This document shows positions 26,650-37,482 of a stretch of 64,000 bases of DNA, one piece after another. This DNA is from Pseudonocardia autotrophica. Lineage in GTDB: Bacteria; Actinomycetota; Actinomycetes; Mycobacteriales; Pseudonocardiaceae. The stretch is from the NCBI RefSeq assembly GCF_003945385.1, contig NZ_AP018920.1, positions 1,054,001 to 1,118,000 of the forward strand, in the 5' to 3' direction. Every line of letters starts with the position of its first letter. The first letter of the stretch is position 1. A program made the translations under genes and the position numbers. The notes below the pieces were generated by a model. It made no database searches. It was given only the letters and a program-made list of their open reading frames with translations, and had not been told where the DNA came from.

Positions 26650-28017
26650 GTGACCGATCGTCGTCCCGCCCTCACCGACCAGGCTCCGCTCACGGAGACC
26701 GTCGGGGACACGCCGGCAGGTTCCACCCGCTGCTACGTGCTCGACACGTCCGTCCTGCTGTCCGACCCGTGGTCGTTGCTCCGCTTCGACGAGCACCAGG
26801 TCGTTCTGCCGCTGGTCGTGATCTCCGAGCTCGAAGCCAAGCGTCACCACCCCGAGCTCGGCTGGTTCGCCCGCACCGCACTTCGTCAGCTCGACGAGAT
26901 GCGGGTCAGGTACGGCCGTCTGGACGCGCCGATCCCGATCGGCGACAACGGCGGAACCCTGCACGTCGAGCTCAACCACTCCGATCCCGCCGTGTTGCCG
27001 GCCGGGTTCCGCACCGACTCGAACGACTCGCGGATCCTGGCCTGCGCGCTGAACCTGCGGGCCGATCCCACCTCCACCGCAGAGGTGACCCTGGTCACCA
27101 AGGACATGCCGCTACGGGTCAAGGCCGCGGCCGTCGGACTGGACGCCGACGAGTACCACGGCCAGGACGTCCTGTTCTCGGGCTGGACCGGGATGACGGA
27201 CCTGGAGGTCGGCTCCGACGACGTCGACGCCCTGTTCCGGGACGGTGTCATCGACCACGACGCCGCCCGTGACCTGCCCTGCAACACCGGCTTGCGGCTG
27301 GTGGGCGTGTCCAACGCGCTCGGCCGGGTCACGGCGGACAAGCGGGTGAAGCTGGTCCGGGGTGACCGGGACGCCTTCGGTCTGCACGGGAGGTCCGCCG
27401 AGCAGCGGATCGCGCTCGATCTGCTGCTCGACAACGAGGTGGGGATCGTCTCGCTCGGTGGCCGGGCCGGCACCGGGAAGTCGGCGCTCGCGCTCTGCGC
27501 CGGACTGGAGGCAGTGCTGGAGCGCCAGGCGCACCGCAAGATCGTGGTGTTCCGGCCGCTCTACGCCGTCGGCGGGCAGGATCTCGGCTACCTGCCGGGC
27601 AGCGAGAGCGAGAAGATGCAGCCCTGGGCACAGGCCGTCTTCGACACCCTCGGTGCGCTGGTCAGCCAGGACGTGATCGACGAGGTGATCGCCCGCGGCA
27701 TGCTGGAGGTGCTCCCGCTCACCCACATCCGCGGCCGGTCGCTGCACGACACGTTCGTGATCGTCGACGAGGCGCAGTCGCTGGAGCGCAACGTGCTGCT
27801 CACGGTGCTGTCCCGGCTCGGGACCGCGTCCCGGGTGGTGCTCACACACGACGTCGCGCAGCGGGACAACCTGCGCGTCGGCCGGCACGACGGCGTCAAC
27901 GCGGTCATCGAGAAGCTGAAGGGGCATCCGCTGTTCGCGCACGTCACGCTGACCCGCAGCGAGCGCTCGCCGATCGCCGCGCTGGTCACCGAGATGCTGG
28001 AGGGGCCCGCCTCCTGA
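26650..28017 (+). CDS. phoH2: PhoH2: PIN-domain/PhoH-ATPase RNA helicase-nuclease
   Basis: A 455-residue two-domain protein. The PIN RNase domain (residues about 27-165) has its acidic residues in [29 protein letters not shown] and VTKDMPLR. The PhoH ATPase (residues about 245-455) has Walker [11 protein letters not shown] and Walker [10 protein letters not shown]. The M. tuberculosis homologue Rv1095 is an RNA helicase and RNase. GTG at 26650 gives the shortest form that retains the whole PIN domain; in-frame starts upstream would add a non-conserved tail. A strong terminator follows at 28023. Confidence 0.92.
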   Translation: MTDRRPALTDQAPLTETVGDTPAGSTRCYVLDTSVLLSDPWSLLRFDEHQVVLPLVVISELEAKRHHPELGWFARTALRQLDEMRVRYGRLDAPIPIGDNGGTLHVELNHSDPAVLPAGFRTDSNDSRILACALNLRADPTSTAEVTLVTKDMPLRVKAAAVGLDADEYHGQDVLFSGWTGMTDLEVGSDDVDALFRDGVIDHDAARDLPCNTGLRLVGVSNALGRVTADKRVKLVRGDRDAFGLHGRSAEQRIALDLLLDNEVGIVSLGGRAGTGKSALALCAGLEAVLERQAHRKIVVFRPLYAVGGQDLGYLPGSESEKMQPWAQAVFDTLGALVSQDVIDEVIARGMLEVLPLTHIRGRSLHDTFVIVDEAQSLERNVLLTVLSRLGTASRVVLTHDVAQRDNLRVGRHDGVNAVIEKLKGHPLFAHVTLTRSERSPIAALVTEMLEGPAS

Positions 28018-28022
28018 TCCGT

Positions 28023-28061
28023 GCTGCGGCCCCGCGCACCACCGGTGCGCGGGGCCGCAGC
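28023..28061. terminator. Terminator between phoH2 and guaB1
   Basis: GCTGCGGCCCCGCGCACC pairs with GGTGCGCGGGGCCGCAGC (18-bp perfect stem, 3-nt loop) between the two convergent genes. Confidence 0.75.
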
Positions 28062-28083
28062 GGATCGGAGCCCCGGTCCGGGG

Positions 28084-29541
<1,458 letters not shown>

Positions 29542-29629
29542 CTACGCCCCGGCGGGCGGCACCGGTGTGTCACGCGCCTGTCATTCGCGGGGAACCGTCG
29601 AGCAACGCAGTACCCCTACCGTGGAGTAC

Positions 29630-30391
29630 ATGCCGGTGCCGTCGCCGATCCCGCAGGTACGCGCCTCCGACGCGCGCCGGGTCCGCGACCTGCTCCGGAT
29701 CGCGATCGCCGGGCGCCGCGGGCTCCGCGGCCTGCTGCCCCGCGAGGACGAGCTGATGATCGGCTACGGCGTGCCGCGTTCCTCGGTTCGGGCGGCGCTC
29801 GCGCTGCTGTCCGAGGAGGGTCTGCTGCGGCCCGGGCCGGCGGCGCACCGGATCGTGGCCGAGCCGGACTACCCGGGCCGGACGTCGGTCGTCGCGGATC
29901 CGGGGGAGCGTCCACGCCCGCTGGAACGGTCCGGGATCGCCGCACCCGACGTGCTCGCGGACTGGCTCGGCATCCCCACCGGCAGCCCGTGCCTGCGGGT
30001 GGAGTGCGTGGCCCGGACCGCGGGCGGCGGGGTGGTCCTCGAGACCCACTACGTCGCCGCGCCCGCGGCGGCCGATCTGCTCACGGTGCCGGACACCGGG
30101 CCGTTCGACCGGCTGCTGGCCGAGGCGCAGCTGCGGCCGGACGTGATCCGGGCACGCTCCGGCCCGGTGCCCGCCGATCCGGACGCGGCGACCCTGCTCG
30201 GTGTCCCGGCCGGCACACCCCTGCTCGGCGTCGAGCGGACGCTCAGCGGGCCGGACGGGCGGGTGCTCGCGGCCGGTGTGCTGCGCGCCCGGCCCGGTGC
30301 ACTCGGGCACCCGGCCCGGGATCAGCCGGAGAGCAGCGCCCGCACCGCGTCGAGCGAGTCGGCATCGGCCGCGGTCCTGTCCGGGCGATAA
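29630..30391 (+). CDS. GntR-family (HutC/UTRA) transcriptional regulator
   Basis: A 253-residue regulator. The winged helix (about residues 15-72, with LPREDELMIGYGVPRSSVRAAL) is followed by a UTRA effector domain (LGIPTGSPCLRVECVARTAG and VPAGTPLLGVERTL). The binding domain ends near residue 235, and the last ~18 residues are Ser/Ala-rich and lie over the end of the convergent ligase gene (70-bp overlap, 30322-30391). It diverges from guaB1, which may be a target. The ligand is unknown. Confidence 0.82.
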   Translation: MPVPSPIPQVRASDARRVRDLLRIAIAGRRGLRGLLPREDELMIGYGVPRSSVRAALALLSEEGLLRPGPAAHRIVAEPDYPGRTSVVADPGERPRPLERSGIAAPDVLADWLGIPTGSPCLRVECVARTAGGGVVLETHYVAAPAAADLLTVPDTGPFDRLLAEAQLRPDVIRARSGPVPADPDAATLLGVPAGTPLLGVERTLSGPDGRVLAAGVLRARPGALGHPARDQPESSARTASSESASAAVLSGR

Positions 30392-31875
30392 CGCAGCACC
30401 CTGGCGAACCGCAGCGCGACCCCGCCCGGGTAGCGGGTGCTGCGCTGCGCACCATCCAGCGCGATCTCCACGACCAGCTCGGGCCGCAGGAACAGCACGC
30501 CCGGCTCCTCCTCGCGGGCATACCGAGGGAAGGTCTCGGTCTGCCAGGCGAGCAGCTCGTCGGTCATGCCCTTGAAGGTCTTGCCGACCATCACCGGCTC
30601 CCCGCCGTCGGGATCGCGGGCGCCGAGATGGATGTTCGACAGTGATCCGGTGCGCCGCCCGTACCCCCACTCGGCGCCCAACACGACCAGGTCGAGGGTG
30701 TGCACGGGCTTCACCTTCTGCCAGGCCTTGCCGCGCCGGCCCGCCGCGTACGGCGCCGCCAGATCCTTCACGACGACGCCCTCCTGCCCGGCGTCGAGCG
30801 CCCCGTCCAGCACGGCGGCGGCCTCCTCCGGCGACGGCCGCCGCACCCCGGGCATCCGCAGCGGGGCCTGCCGGTCGCCTTCGAGCAGCCCGGCCAGCAG
30901 GTCCAGCCGGGTCTCCAGCGGCTCGTCGACCAGGTCGTGTCCGTCGAGGTGCAGCAGGTCGAAGAAGAACGGGCTGAGCAGCACTCCGCGCTCGTCCCTG
31001 CCGCCGTCCCCGTCCCCGTCCGCTTCTGTGCCGAAGCGGCTCATCGTGTCCTGGAACGCGCGGGGGCGGCCGTCGTCGTCGAGGGCGAGGGTCTCGCCGT
31101 CGAGCACCGCGGCCGAGCAGGGCAGCGCGCGGGTCAGCTCGACGATCTCCGGCACCGCTGCGGTGATCTCGCGCAGCGTGCGGGTCCAGACCCGGATCTC
31201 GTCGCCGGTGCGGTGCACCTGGATGCGGGCCCCGTCGAGCTTGTGTTCGACGGTGACCTCGGTGCCGAGTGCGGCCAGCGCGGCATCCAGCGAGTCGCCG
31301 GGGGAGGCGAGCATCGGGCGGATCGGGCGGCCGACCCGCAGGCCGATCCCGGCGAGCGCCTCGGCTCCGCCGGCGAGCGCGGTCGCAGCGGTCTCCGGCA
31401 ACCGGCCGGACAGCATGAAGGCGCGCCGGACCGCGGCCTGCCCGGCGCCGGACGCGGCGGCCACCGCGTCGACCATCAGGCCCTCCAGCGCGCCCTGCCG
31501 CAGCTCCCCGGTGAGCAGCCGGTGCAGGAACCGCTGCTCGTCGGCGGTGGCGGTGCCGTAGAGCCGGTCGAGCAGCTCGCGCCTGCGCCGGGCGGATCCC
31601 TGACCCGAGGTGCCCGCCAGCTCGTCGAGCAGCTCGTCGACCTGCTGCACCGTCCACGACGGCGTGTCGGCCGGTGGCACGTCGACCGCGGCGAGGGTGC
31701 GCCAGCCGGTGCCGATCCGGCCCTGCCGGGGGGTGCCGGACAGCCACGCCACCACCGGCACGATCTCGGTCGGGCCGGCGGCCCGCAGCAGATCGGCGAG
31801 TGCGGTGGTCTTCTCCCGCCGCGCCCGGGTCGCCCCGACCGCGGCCGATGTGGTGACGACGTCGCTGAGCAGCAC
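30322..31875 (-). CDS. ligB: ATP-dependent DNA ligase (LigB type)
   Basis: A 517-residue archaeal-like ATP-dependent DNA ligase. The domains are an N-terminal DNA-binding domain (about residues 1-170), the nucleotidyltransferase domain with motif I EHKLDGARIQ (nucleophilic lysine near residue 212) and motif III-like SPFFFDLLHLDG, then motif V GVVVKD and the OB fold ending in VALRFARVLRYRPDR. The pattern and size match mycobacterial LigB (Rv3062), an accessory nick-sealing ligase. GTG start. Its 3' end overlaps the GntR gene by 70 bp. Confidence 0.9.
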   Translation of the reverse strand: MLLSDVVTTSAAVGATRARREKTTALADLLRAAGPTEIVPVVAWLSGTPRQGRIGTGWRTLAAVDVPPADTPSWTVQQVDELLDELAGTSGQGSARRRRELLDRLYGTATADEQRFLHRLLTGELRQGALEGLMVDAVAAASGAGQAAVRRAFMLSGRLPETAATALAGGAEALAGIGLRVGRPIRPMLASPGDSLDAALAALGTEVTVEHKLDGARIQVHRTGDEIRVWTRTLREITAAVPEIVELTRALPCSAAVLDGETLALDDDGRPRAFQDTMSRFGTEADGDGDGGRDERGVLLSPFFFDLLHLDGHDLVDEPLETRLDLLAGLLEGDRQAPLRMPGVRRPSPEEAAAVLDGALDAGQEGVVVKDLAAPYAAGRRGKAWQKVKPVHTLDLVVLGAEWGYGRRTGSLSNIHLGARDPDGGEPVMVGKTFKGMTDELLAWQTETFPRYAREEEPGVLFLRPELVVEIALDGAQRSTRYPGGVALRFARVLRYRPDRTAADADSLDAVRALLSG

Positions 31876-31917
31876 GCGATCAGTGAAGCAGCGACCCCCG
31901 ACGATCGCGCGCCGTCG

Positions 31918-33282
31918 TCACACCGCGGTGCGCGACGGCGGCGCCGCCGGCGGTCGTCGGTGTGGCGGGCCGGCTACCGGCCGCGGAGCGGCTGCGTCGT
32001 TCACCGGCCGAGGTACGGCTGCGTCGTTCACCGGCCGAGGTACGGCGGCATCGGCGACCGGCCGTGGTGCGGAGTCACCGGAGACGGAGCGGGGCGTGGG
32101 GGGACCGGTGACCGACCGGGGTGCACCGGATCCGGCCGGTGGCCGGGCGGGGGTGCCGGACGGCCGGATCGTCCGGCGCCACAGCTCCGCGACCGTGACC
32201 ACACCCCGGCACACCCCGTCGGGGCCCACGACGACCAGGTCGTCGTAGGCCCGGGCCGGATCCCCGGCAAGGCTCAGCTCCAGCGCCAGGGGGAGCGGGG
32301 CCCGCTCGTCCACCGTGCGCGGTGGATCGGCGAGCGAGCTCGCAGGCTTGTCCGCCCACAGCGCGTGCCCGAACCGGCCGGTCATCGCGAGCAGGAACCG
32401 GCTGCGGTCCAGGTAACCGACCGGCCGGTGGGCGCCGTCGACCAGCACCACCCCGGCCGACTCCGGACGCTCCCGCATCGCCTCGCGAGCAGTGTCGGCG
32501 ACGACGTCGGCGGCCAGCGTGACCGCGGGCGTCGCGAGTCCGCGGACCGGTGGACCGACCGGCCCCGCGGCGACCGGTTGCGCCGGTGCCGAGCGCAGCA
32601 GGGCGAGCAGCTCCGGCAGCGTCGCCGGATCGGGCTCGGGGGTGGCGCGCGCCCCGCCGAGCAAGGGGCCCTGCGCGAGCGCGACGCCACTGGCGTACAG
32701 CCCGGACAGCCGTTCCGGATCCCGCACGCCGGTCGCGGCGACCGGGACGCCGACCGCGCGGGCCACCTCCAGCACGGCCCGCACCGCGGCGCCGGATCCG
32801 GTCTCGAGCACCCCGTCGGCGAGATCCGGTTCGAGCTTCAGCACGTCCGGCCGGATCGCGGCGACCAGCTCGGGACCGAACGTGCGGCCCGCGCCGTCCA
32901 GCCCGATCCGGAACCCCCACCGGCGAAGCTCGGCCAGCGCCGGGACGAGATGCTCGGCCGGCGCCGCGGCGGTGATCGGCGGGCCGATCTCCAGCAGCGG
33001 GGCAACGGCGCCGAGCATCGAACGCAGCCGCTCCCGCGCGTACAGCACGGTGTCCGCGGCCACGTCCACCTGCAGGGCCGTGCCGGGGGCGGCCGGAGCC
33101 GACAGGACCGCGGAGACCGCGGTGCCCGCGTCCAGCTCGGCTACCTGGCGGGCCCCCCAGCCGCGGTCCCTGGCCTGCACGGCGACCGCGTCGTAGGCGC
33201 GTCGCGGCACCACCTCGACACCGGCGAGGCGGCCGCTGCGCAGGTCGTGCACCGGCTCGTACGCGAAGCGCTGATCGGTCAT
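31918..33282 (-). CDS. Degenerate EAL-domain protein with CBS pair and repeat tail
   Basis: A 454-residue protein. Residues about 1-235 have the EAL phosphodiesterase fold, but the catalytic signatures are altered: EAL is EVV, the central D-D-F-G-x-G is LDGAGRT, and E-G-V is TGV. Loss of cyclic-di-GMP hydrolysis is therefore expected, though nucleotide sensing may remain. Residues about 245-385 form two CBS-like units (VVADTAREAMRERPESAGVV and DDLVVVGPDGVCRGVVTVAE, 20 each). The Pro/Ala/Arg tail has 9-residue repeats of the type VPRPVNDAA, encoded by a perfect 27-bp tandem repeat. It is the last gene before fumC. Confidence 0.75.
   Translation of the reverse strand: MTDQRFAYEPVHDLRSGRLAGVEVVPRRAYDAVAVQARDRGWGARQVAELDAGTAVSAVLSAPAAPGTALQVDVAADTVLYARERLRSMLGAVAPLLEIGPPITAAAPAEHLVPALAELRRWGFRIGLDGAGRTFGPELVAAIRPDVLKLEPDLADGVLETGSGAAVRAVLEVARAVGVPVAATGVRDPERLSGLYASGVALAQGPLLGGARATPEPDPATLPELLALLRSAPAQPVAAGPVGPPVRGLATPAVTLAADVVADTAREAMRERPESAGVVLVDGAHRPVGYLDRSRFLLAMTGRFGHALWADKPASSLADPPRTVDERAPLPLALELSLAGDPARAYDDLVVVGPDGVCRGVVTVAELWRRTIRPSGTPARPPAGSGAPRSVTGPPTPRSVSGDSAPRPVADAAVPRPVNDAAVPRPVNDAAAPRPVAGPPHRRPPAAPPSRTAV
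31991..32044. repeat. 27-bp tandem repeat inside the EAL-CBS gene
   Basis: Two perfect copies of a 27-bp unit starting GCTGCGTCGTTCACCGGCCG, with diverged flanking units. They encode the 9-residue repeat of the C-terminal tail, so copy-number change keeps the frame. Confidence 0.9.
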
Positions 33283-33437
33283 CCGTCGGGTCCGTTCGGG
33301 TCACGGTGATCGAGAGAGGTCACACCGTGTCACGTAATGATGGACCGGACGGGGGACGGCAGATGAACAGCGGATGGACTGACCCGCCGCGGTCGGGCCG
33401 TCGCAGACCGTCGCGCCGCGGGTGCGCACCCGCCGCG

Positions 33438-34838
33438 TCAGCTCCGCTTCTCGCCGCGGGTCATCGCCAGCACGTCGAGTGCGCGGTCCAGCTGCTCCTC
33501 GGTGAGCTTCCCGGACTCCACGTGCCCGCGCTCCAGGACGACCTCGCGGATCGTCTTCCGCTCCTTGAGCGCCTGCTTCGCGATCGAGGCGGCCTCCTCG
33601 TAGCCGATCACCGAGTTCAGCGGCGTCACGATCGACGGCGACGACTCGGCGTACTCCCGGGTGCGCTCCAGGTCGGCCTCCATGCCGTCGACGACCTTGT
33701 CCGCGAGCAGCCGGGACGCGTTCGCGAGCAGTCGCGCCGACTCCAGCACGTTGCGCGCCATCACCGGCATCATCACGTTCAGCTCCAGGTTGCCCTGGCT
33801 GCCGGAGAAGCCGACCGTCGCGTCGTTGCCCATGACCTGCGCGCAGACCATCATCGTGGCCTCGCAGATCACCGGGTTGACCTTGCCCGGCATGATCGAG
33901 CTGCCCGGCTGCAGGTCCGGCAGGTGGATCTCGGCCAGCCCGGTGCGCGGCCCGGACGACAGCCAGCGCAGATCGTTGGCGATCTTGTAGAGGCTGACGG
34001 CGACGGTGCGCAGCGCCCCGGACGCCTCGACCAGCCCGTCCCGCGAGCCCTGCGCCTCGATGTGGTCGGTCGCCTCGGACAGCTGGTCCAGGCCGGTCGC
34101 CGCACGCAGCTTCTCGACGACGCCGGCACCGAATCCGTCCGGCGCGTTCAGCCCGGTCCCGACCGCGGTGCCGCCGATCGGCAGGACGGCGAGCCGGGGG
34201 AGCGCGTCGCGGACCCGGTCGGCGCCGTAGCCGGCCTGGCTGGCCCAGCCGCCCGCCTCCTGCCCGAGGGTGATCGGGACGGCGTCCATCAGGTGCGTGC
34301 GGCCGGCCTTGACGACCTCCGACCAGTCCGCGGCGCGGCGGCGCAGCGCGGCCTCGAGGTGCTCCAGCGCCGGGACGACCTCGGTCGCCAGTGCCTCGGT
34401 GGCGGCGACGTGGATGGTCGTCGGGAAGACGTCGTTCGACGACTGCGAGGCGTTGACGTGGTCGTTCGGGTGCACATCCGTCCCGGCGCGGGCGGCCAGT
34501 GAGGCGATCACCTCGTTGGCGTTCATGTTCGACGAGGTACCGGAGCCGGTCTGGAAGACGTCGACCGGGAAGTGCTCGTCGTGCGCGCCCGCCGCCACCT
34601 CGTCGGCGGCGGCGGCGATCGCCGCCGCCCGGTCGGCGTCCAGCACGCCGAGCTCGCCGTTCACCCGGGCCGCGGCGGCCTTGACCAGGCCGAGTGCCCG
34701 GATCTGGGAGCGTTCCAGGGTGCGCCCGGAGATCGGGAAGTTCTCCACGGCCCGCTGGGTCTGGGCCCGCCACAACGCGTGTGCCGGGACCCGGACCTCG
34801 CCCATGGTGTCGTGCTCGATGCGGTAGTCGGCGCTCAT
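33438..34838 (-). CDS. fumC: Fumarate hydratase, class II
   Basis: A 466-residue iron-independent fumarase that interconverts fumarate and malate in the TCA cycle. The superfamily signature [11 protein letters not shown] is present (about residues 318-328), as are [16 protein letters not shown] and [17 protein letters not shown] around the active site. Class II enzymes are heat-stable tetramers that need no iron-sulfur cluster. ATG start. An IdeR/DtxR-like palindrome lies 38 bp upstream, which would tie expression to iron. glpX lies upstream on the same strand with a 64-bp gap, as in Rv1098c-Rv1099c. Confidence 0.95.
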   Translation of the reverse strand: MSADYRIEHDTMGEVRVPAHALWRAQTQRAVENFPISGRTLERSQIRALGLVKAAAARVNGELGVLDADRAAAIAAAADEVAAGAHDEHFPVDVFQTGSGTSSNMNANEVIASLAARAGTDVHPNDHVNASQSSNDVFPTTIHVAATEALATEVVPALEHLEAALRRRAADWSEVVKAGRTHLMDAVPITLGQEAGGWASQAGYGADRVRDALPRLAVLPIGGTAVGTGLNAPDGFGAGVVEKLRAATGLDQLSEATDHIEAQGSRDGLVEASGALRTVAVSLYKIANDLRWLSSGPRTGLAEIHLPDLQPGSSIMPGKVNPVICEATMMVCAQVMGNDATVGFSGSQGNLELNVMMPVMARNVLESARLLANASRLLADKVVDGMEADLERTREYAESSPSIVTPLNSVIGYEEAASIAKQALKERKTIREVVLERGHVESGKLTEEQLDRALDVLAMTRGEKRS

Positions 34839-34876
34839 ACGCGCAGGTCTACTCCACCGCGGACGGCGCCGCTGTG

Positions 34877-34895
34877 TGAGGTGAGGCTTACCTCA
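34877..34895 (-). promoter_or_regulatory. IdeR/DtxR-like iron box upstream of fumC
   Basis: TGAGGTGAGGCTTACCTCA matches the 19-bp iron-box consensus TTAGGTTAGGCTAACCTAA at 15 of 19 positions and keeps the dyad. It lies between the glpX stop and the fumC start. Confidence 0.6.
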
Positions 34896-34902
34896 TCTCG
34901 GA

Positions 34903-35949
34903 TCAGGGGAGCGGCGGTGCCTCGCCCTCGACGCCGTCGAAGTCGACGGACGAGAACTCACGCAGCTTGGTCAGCCGGTGGTAGCCGTCGATCAGCCGGA
35001 CGGTGCCGGACTTCGACCGCATCACGATCGACTGGGTGGTCGCGCCGCCACCGCGGTAGTGCACGCCGCGCAGCAGCGGGCCGTCGGTGATGCCGGTGGC
35101 GCAGAAGAAGACGTTCTCCCCGCGGACCAGCTCGCCGGTGGTCAGGACCTTGCCCAGGTCGTGACCGGCGGCGATCGCCCGCTCCCGCTCCGCGTCGTCG
35201 GTCGGCCAGAGCCTGCCCTGGATCTCGCCGCCCATGCACTTCAGCGCGGCCGCGGTGATGATGCCCTCCGGGGTGCCGCCGACGCCGTAGAGCATGTCGA
35301 CGCCGGAGCTGGGGCGTGCCGCGGCGATCGCGCCGGCGACGTCGCCGTCGGAGATGAAGCTGATCCGGGCGCCCGCCTCGCGGATCTCCCGGACGATCTG
35401 CTCGTGCCGCGGGCGGTCCAGCACACAGACCGTGACGTCGGCGACGTCGATCTCCTTGGCCCGCGCGACCCGGCGGATGTTCTCGGCGACCGGGGCGGTG
35501 ATGTCGATGACGTCGGCGGCCTCCGGCCCGACCGCGATCTTCTCCATGTAGAACACGGCGGACGGGTCGAACATCGCGTCCCGCTCGGCGACGGCGAGCA
35601 CCGCCAGCGCGTTCGGCATACCCTTGGCCATCAGGGTGGTGCCGTCGATCGGGTCCACGGCGACGTCGCAGAACGGGCCCTCGCCGTTCCCGACCTCCTC
35701 GCCGTTGAACAGCATCGGGGCCTCGTCCTTCTCGCCCTCGCCGATGACGACGACCCCACGCATCGAGACGCTCGAGATCAGCTGCCGCATCGCGTCGACG
35801 GCCGCGCCGTCACCGCCGTTCTTGTCGCCGCGGCCGACCCACCGGCCGGCCGCCATCGCTGCGGCCTCGGTGACCCGGACCAGCTCCATCGCCAGGTTGC
35901 GGTCGGGCGCCTCACGGCGGCGGGTGGGCTGGCTGGCGGGCTGACTCAA
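34903..35949 (-). CDS. glpX: Fructose-1,6-bisphosphatase, class II
   Basis: A 348-residue GlpX-type phosphatase, the gluconeogenic FBPase of actinobacteria (Rv1099c). Metal-binding acidic motifs are [27 protein letters not shown] and [13 protein letters not shown]. The C-terminal half has [20 protein letters not shown] (20 residues), the sugar-phosphate domain. The start is TTG at 35949, after GAAGGAG at 35957-35963. fumC follows after 64 bp. No transcription terminator is visible between the two genes. Confidence 0.94.
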   Translation of the reverse strand: MSQPASQPTRRREAPDRNLAMELVRVTEAAAMAAGRWVGRGDKNGGDGAAVDAMRQLISSVSMRGVVVIGEGEKDEAPMLFNGEEVGNGEGPFCDVAVDPIDGTTLMAKGMPNALAVLAVAERDAMFDPSAVFYMEKIAVGPEAADVIDITAPVAENIRRVARAKEIDVADVTVCVLDRPRHEQIVREIREAGARISFISDGDVAGAIAAARPSSGVDMLYGVGGTPEGIITAAALKCMGGEIQGRLWPTDDAERERAIAAGHDLGKVLTTGELVRGENVFFCATGITDGPLLRGVHYRGGGATTQSIVMRSKSGTVRLIDGYHRLTKLREFSSVDFDGVEGEAPPLP

Positions 35950-36082
35950 CGGACGTCTCCTTCACGGCGGCGTGCTCTGTGCGGGTCCCCGGTCGGGGGA
36001 CTCGGCCGTCCGATCCTCGCACGTGAGCGCTTCGCGGAGGAGTGATGAGCGACCGACGCCATGCCTGGGAGACCATGGGGGG

Positions 36083-37114
36083 GTGAGTTCGCGACCGGAT
36101 CCGAGCACGTCCCCGTCCCCCTCCTCCGCCGGTGAGGAGGGAACCGAGGTCACCCCCGGGGCCGGGGACGCCGGTGCGGTGCCCGGTGGGCCCGCCCCCG
36201 GTGGAACCGACGCCGGTGCGGTCCCGGAGGGCCCGGTGGCCGGTGCGGTCGCCGGACGCGCGGGCGCCGGTGGTGGCGAGGCGGATCGGGCCGGCGCGGA
36301 CGGTGCCGGCGCGGACGGGGCCGGCACGGACGGGGCCAGCGCGGATCGGGTCGGTACGGACGGTGCTGTTGCGGACGGTGCTGTTGCGGACGTTGCCGGG
36401 GCGGACGGGGCTGGTGCGGACCGAGCCGGCACAGGTGGCGCAGATGCGGACGGTGTCGATGCGGACGGTGTCGATGCGGACGGTGCGCCCGCCCGGCCGA
36501 CCGCACCGCGCGTCGGGCCGCGGGCACTGCGCAAGCCGGGGCGGGGCGAGACCTCGATCCGGGACATGATCGGTGCGCTGCTGATCCTCGTGCCGGTCGG
36601 CCTGCTGCTGTTCTCGGTGGGGAGCTCCTGCTCGTTCGCCCCCGGCATGCCGGTGGAGGACCCCGGCTCCGGGCCGACGGTCAACGTCGAGAGCCGGCTG
36701 GCGGAGTACGCCGTCGGCTCGGAGTTCCCGCTGCGGGTGCCGGACGTGCCGTTCCGCGCGAACTCCACCGACCGCGGCCCGGTCGAGGGTGGCGGCACCG
36801 CGGTGCGGATCGGCTACGTCACCCCGAACGCCGACTTCCTCAGCCTGGTGCAGACCGACGGGACGGCCGAGGGCGTCCTCGCGACCGAGTCCGGGGCGGC
36901 CGGGCGCGGCGAGGGCCCGCCGCTGATGCGCGGGACGGTCGACGCCGCCGGCCTGGGATGGGAGGTCTACCAGCGCGAGGGCGGTGAGCCGTTCCGGATC
37001 GCGACGCTCCCCGGTGACCCCGACGTCCGCCTGCTGGTCACCGGATCCGGCTCCGACGAGCAGTTCCGCACCCTCGCCGAGGCGGTGGTCGAGGCCCCCA
37101 CCGCCGGGGGCTGA
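36083..37114 (+). CDS. DUF4245 membrane protein with expanded repeat N-terminus
   Basis: A 343-residue protein. Residues about 30-140 are a low-complexity stretch of pentapeptide-like units (ADGAG, TDGAS, ADRVG and similar, about 14 in a row). A transmembrane helix follows (residues about 164-184, MIGALLILVPVGLLLFSVG). The exported C-terminal DUF4245 domain ends RTLAEAVVEAP. The family corresponds to Rv1100, beside glpX and fum; function unknown. The GTG at 36083 is the first plausible start. The repeat N-terminus is far longer than in usual family members (about 200-230 aa). Confidence 0.8.
   Translation: MSSRPDPSTSPSPSSAGEEGTEVTPGAGDAGAVPGGPAPGGTDAGAVPEGPVAGAVAGRAGAGGGEADRAGADGAGADGAGTDGASADRVGTDGAVADGAVADVAGADGAGADRAGTGGADADGVDADGVDADGAPARPTAPRVGPRALRKPGRGETSIRDMIGALLILVPVGLLLFSVGSSCSFAPGMPVEDPGSGPTVNVESRLAEYAVGSEFPLRVPDVPFRANSTDRGPVEGGGTAVRIGYVTPNADFLSLVQTDGTAEGVLATESGAAGRGEGPPLMRGTVDAAGLGWEVYQREGGEPFRIATLPGDPDVRLLVTGSGSDEQFRTLAEAVVEAPTAGG
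36283..36486. repeat. 15-bp period repeat inside the DUF4245 gene
   Basis: Imperfect 15-bp units of the type GCGGACGGTGCTGTT or GCGGACGGGGCCGGC repeat about 14 times and keep the reading frame. Near-identical neighbours (for example at about 36365-36395 and 36455-36485) point to slippage expansion. Confidence 0.85.
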
Positions 37115-37197
37115 TCCGCGCCGCGCTCCACGTGCGCCGCGCCGGGCCAGGCCGCGCTGCGCCAGGCCGCGCCGCGCTCTGCACGCGCCGCTCCTGA

Positions 37198-37261
37198 TTC
37201 GCACGGGTTCATCGCGTTCGCACGGGGTTCGATCCCGTGCGAACGCTGCGATCTCGTGCGG
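37198..37261. repeat. Dispersed hairpin repeat, copy A
   Basis: TTCGCACGGGTTCATCGCGT opens the element. Its left arm is roughly the reverse complement of its right arm (CCCGTGCGAACG...CTCGTGCG), so the element folds into a long hairpin around TTCGAT. It shares 25 identical bases at its start with copy B. Confidence 0.8.
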
Positions 37262-37420
37262 ATGACGCGAGCCAGTGCGAACGAGGTGATCGGGGGGCCT
37301 GGCCTGCGGTGTGCACCGCTGCTCCAGTCTTGAACGTCGCGCCGCCCGAGGCGGGTTCGCAGTGCCTCCACCGGACGCCTCCACCCCGCGTCGCTACTCG
37401 ACGCACTGCTGCGTCCGCTG

Positions 37421-37482
37421 TTCGCACGGGTTCATCGCGTTCGCATGAGATTCGATCCCGTGCGAACGCCGTGATCCGGTGC
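37421..37482. repeat. Dispersed hairpin repeat, copy B
   Basis: Same layout and orientation as copy A; the first 25 bases are identical and the central TTCGATCCCGTGCGAACGC is shared. It is followed by further GTGCGAACG units to about 37530. Confidence 0.8.

Noticed and set aside
31918..33282. Active c-di-GMP phosphodiesterase
   Set aside because: EAL, DDFGTG and EGVE-type catalytic motifs are all substituted.
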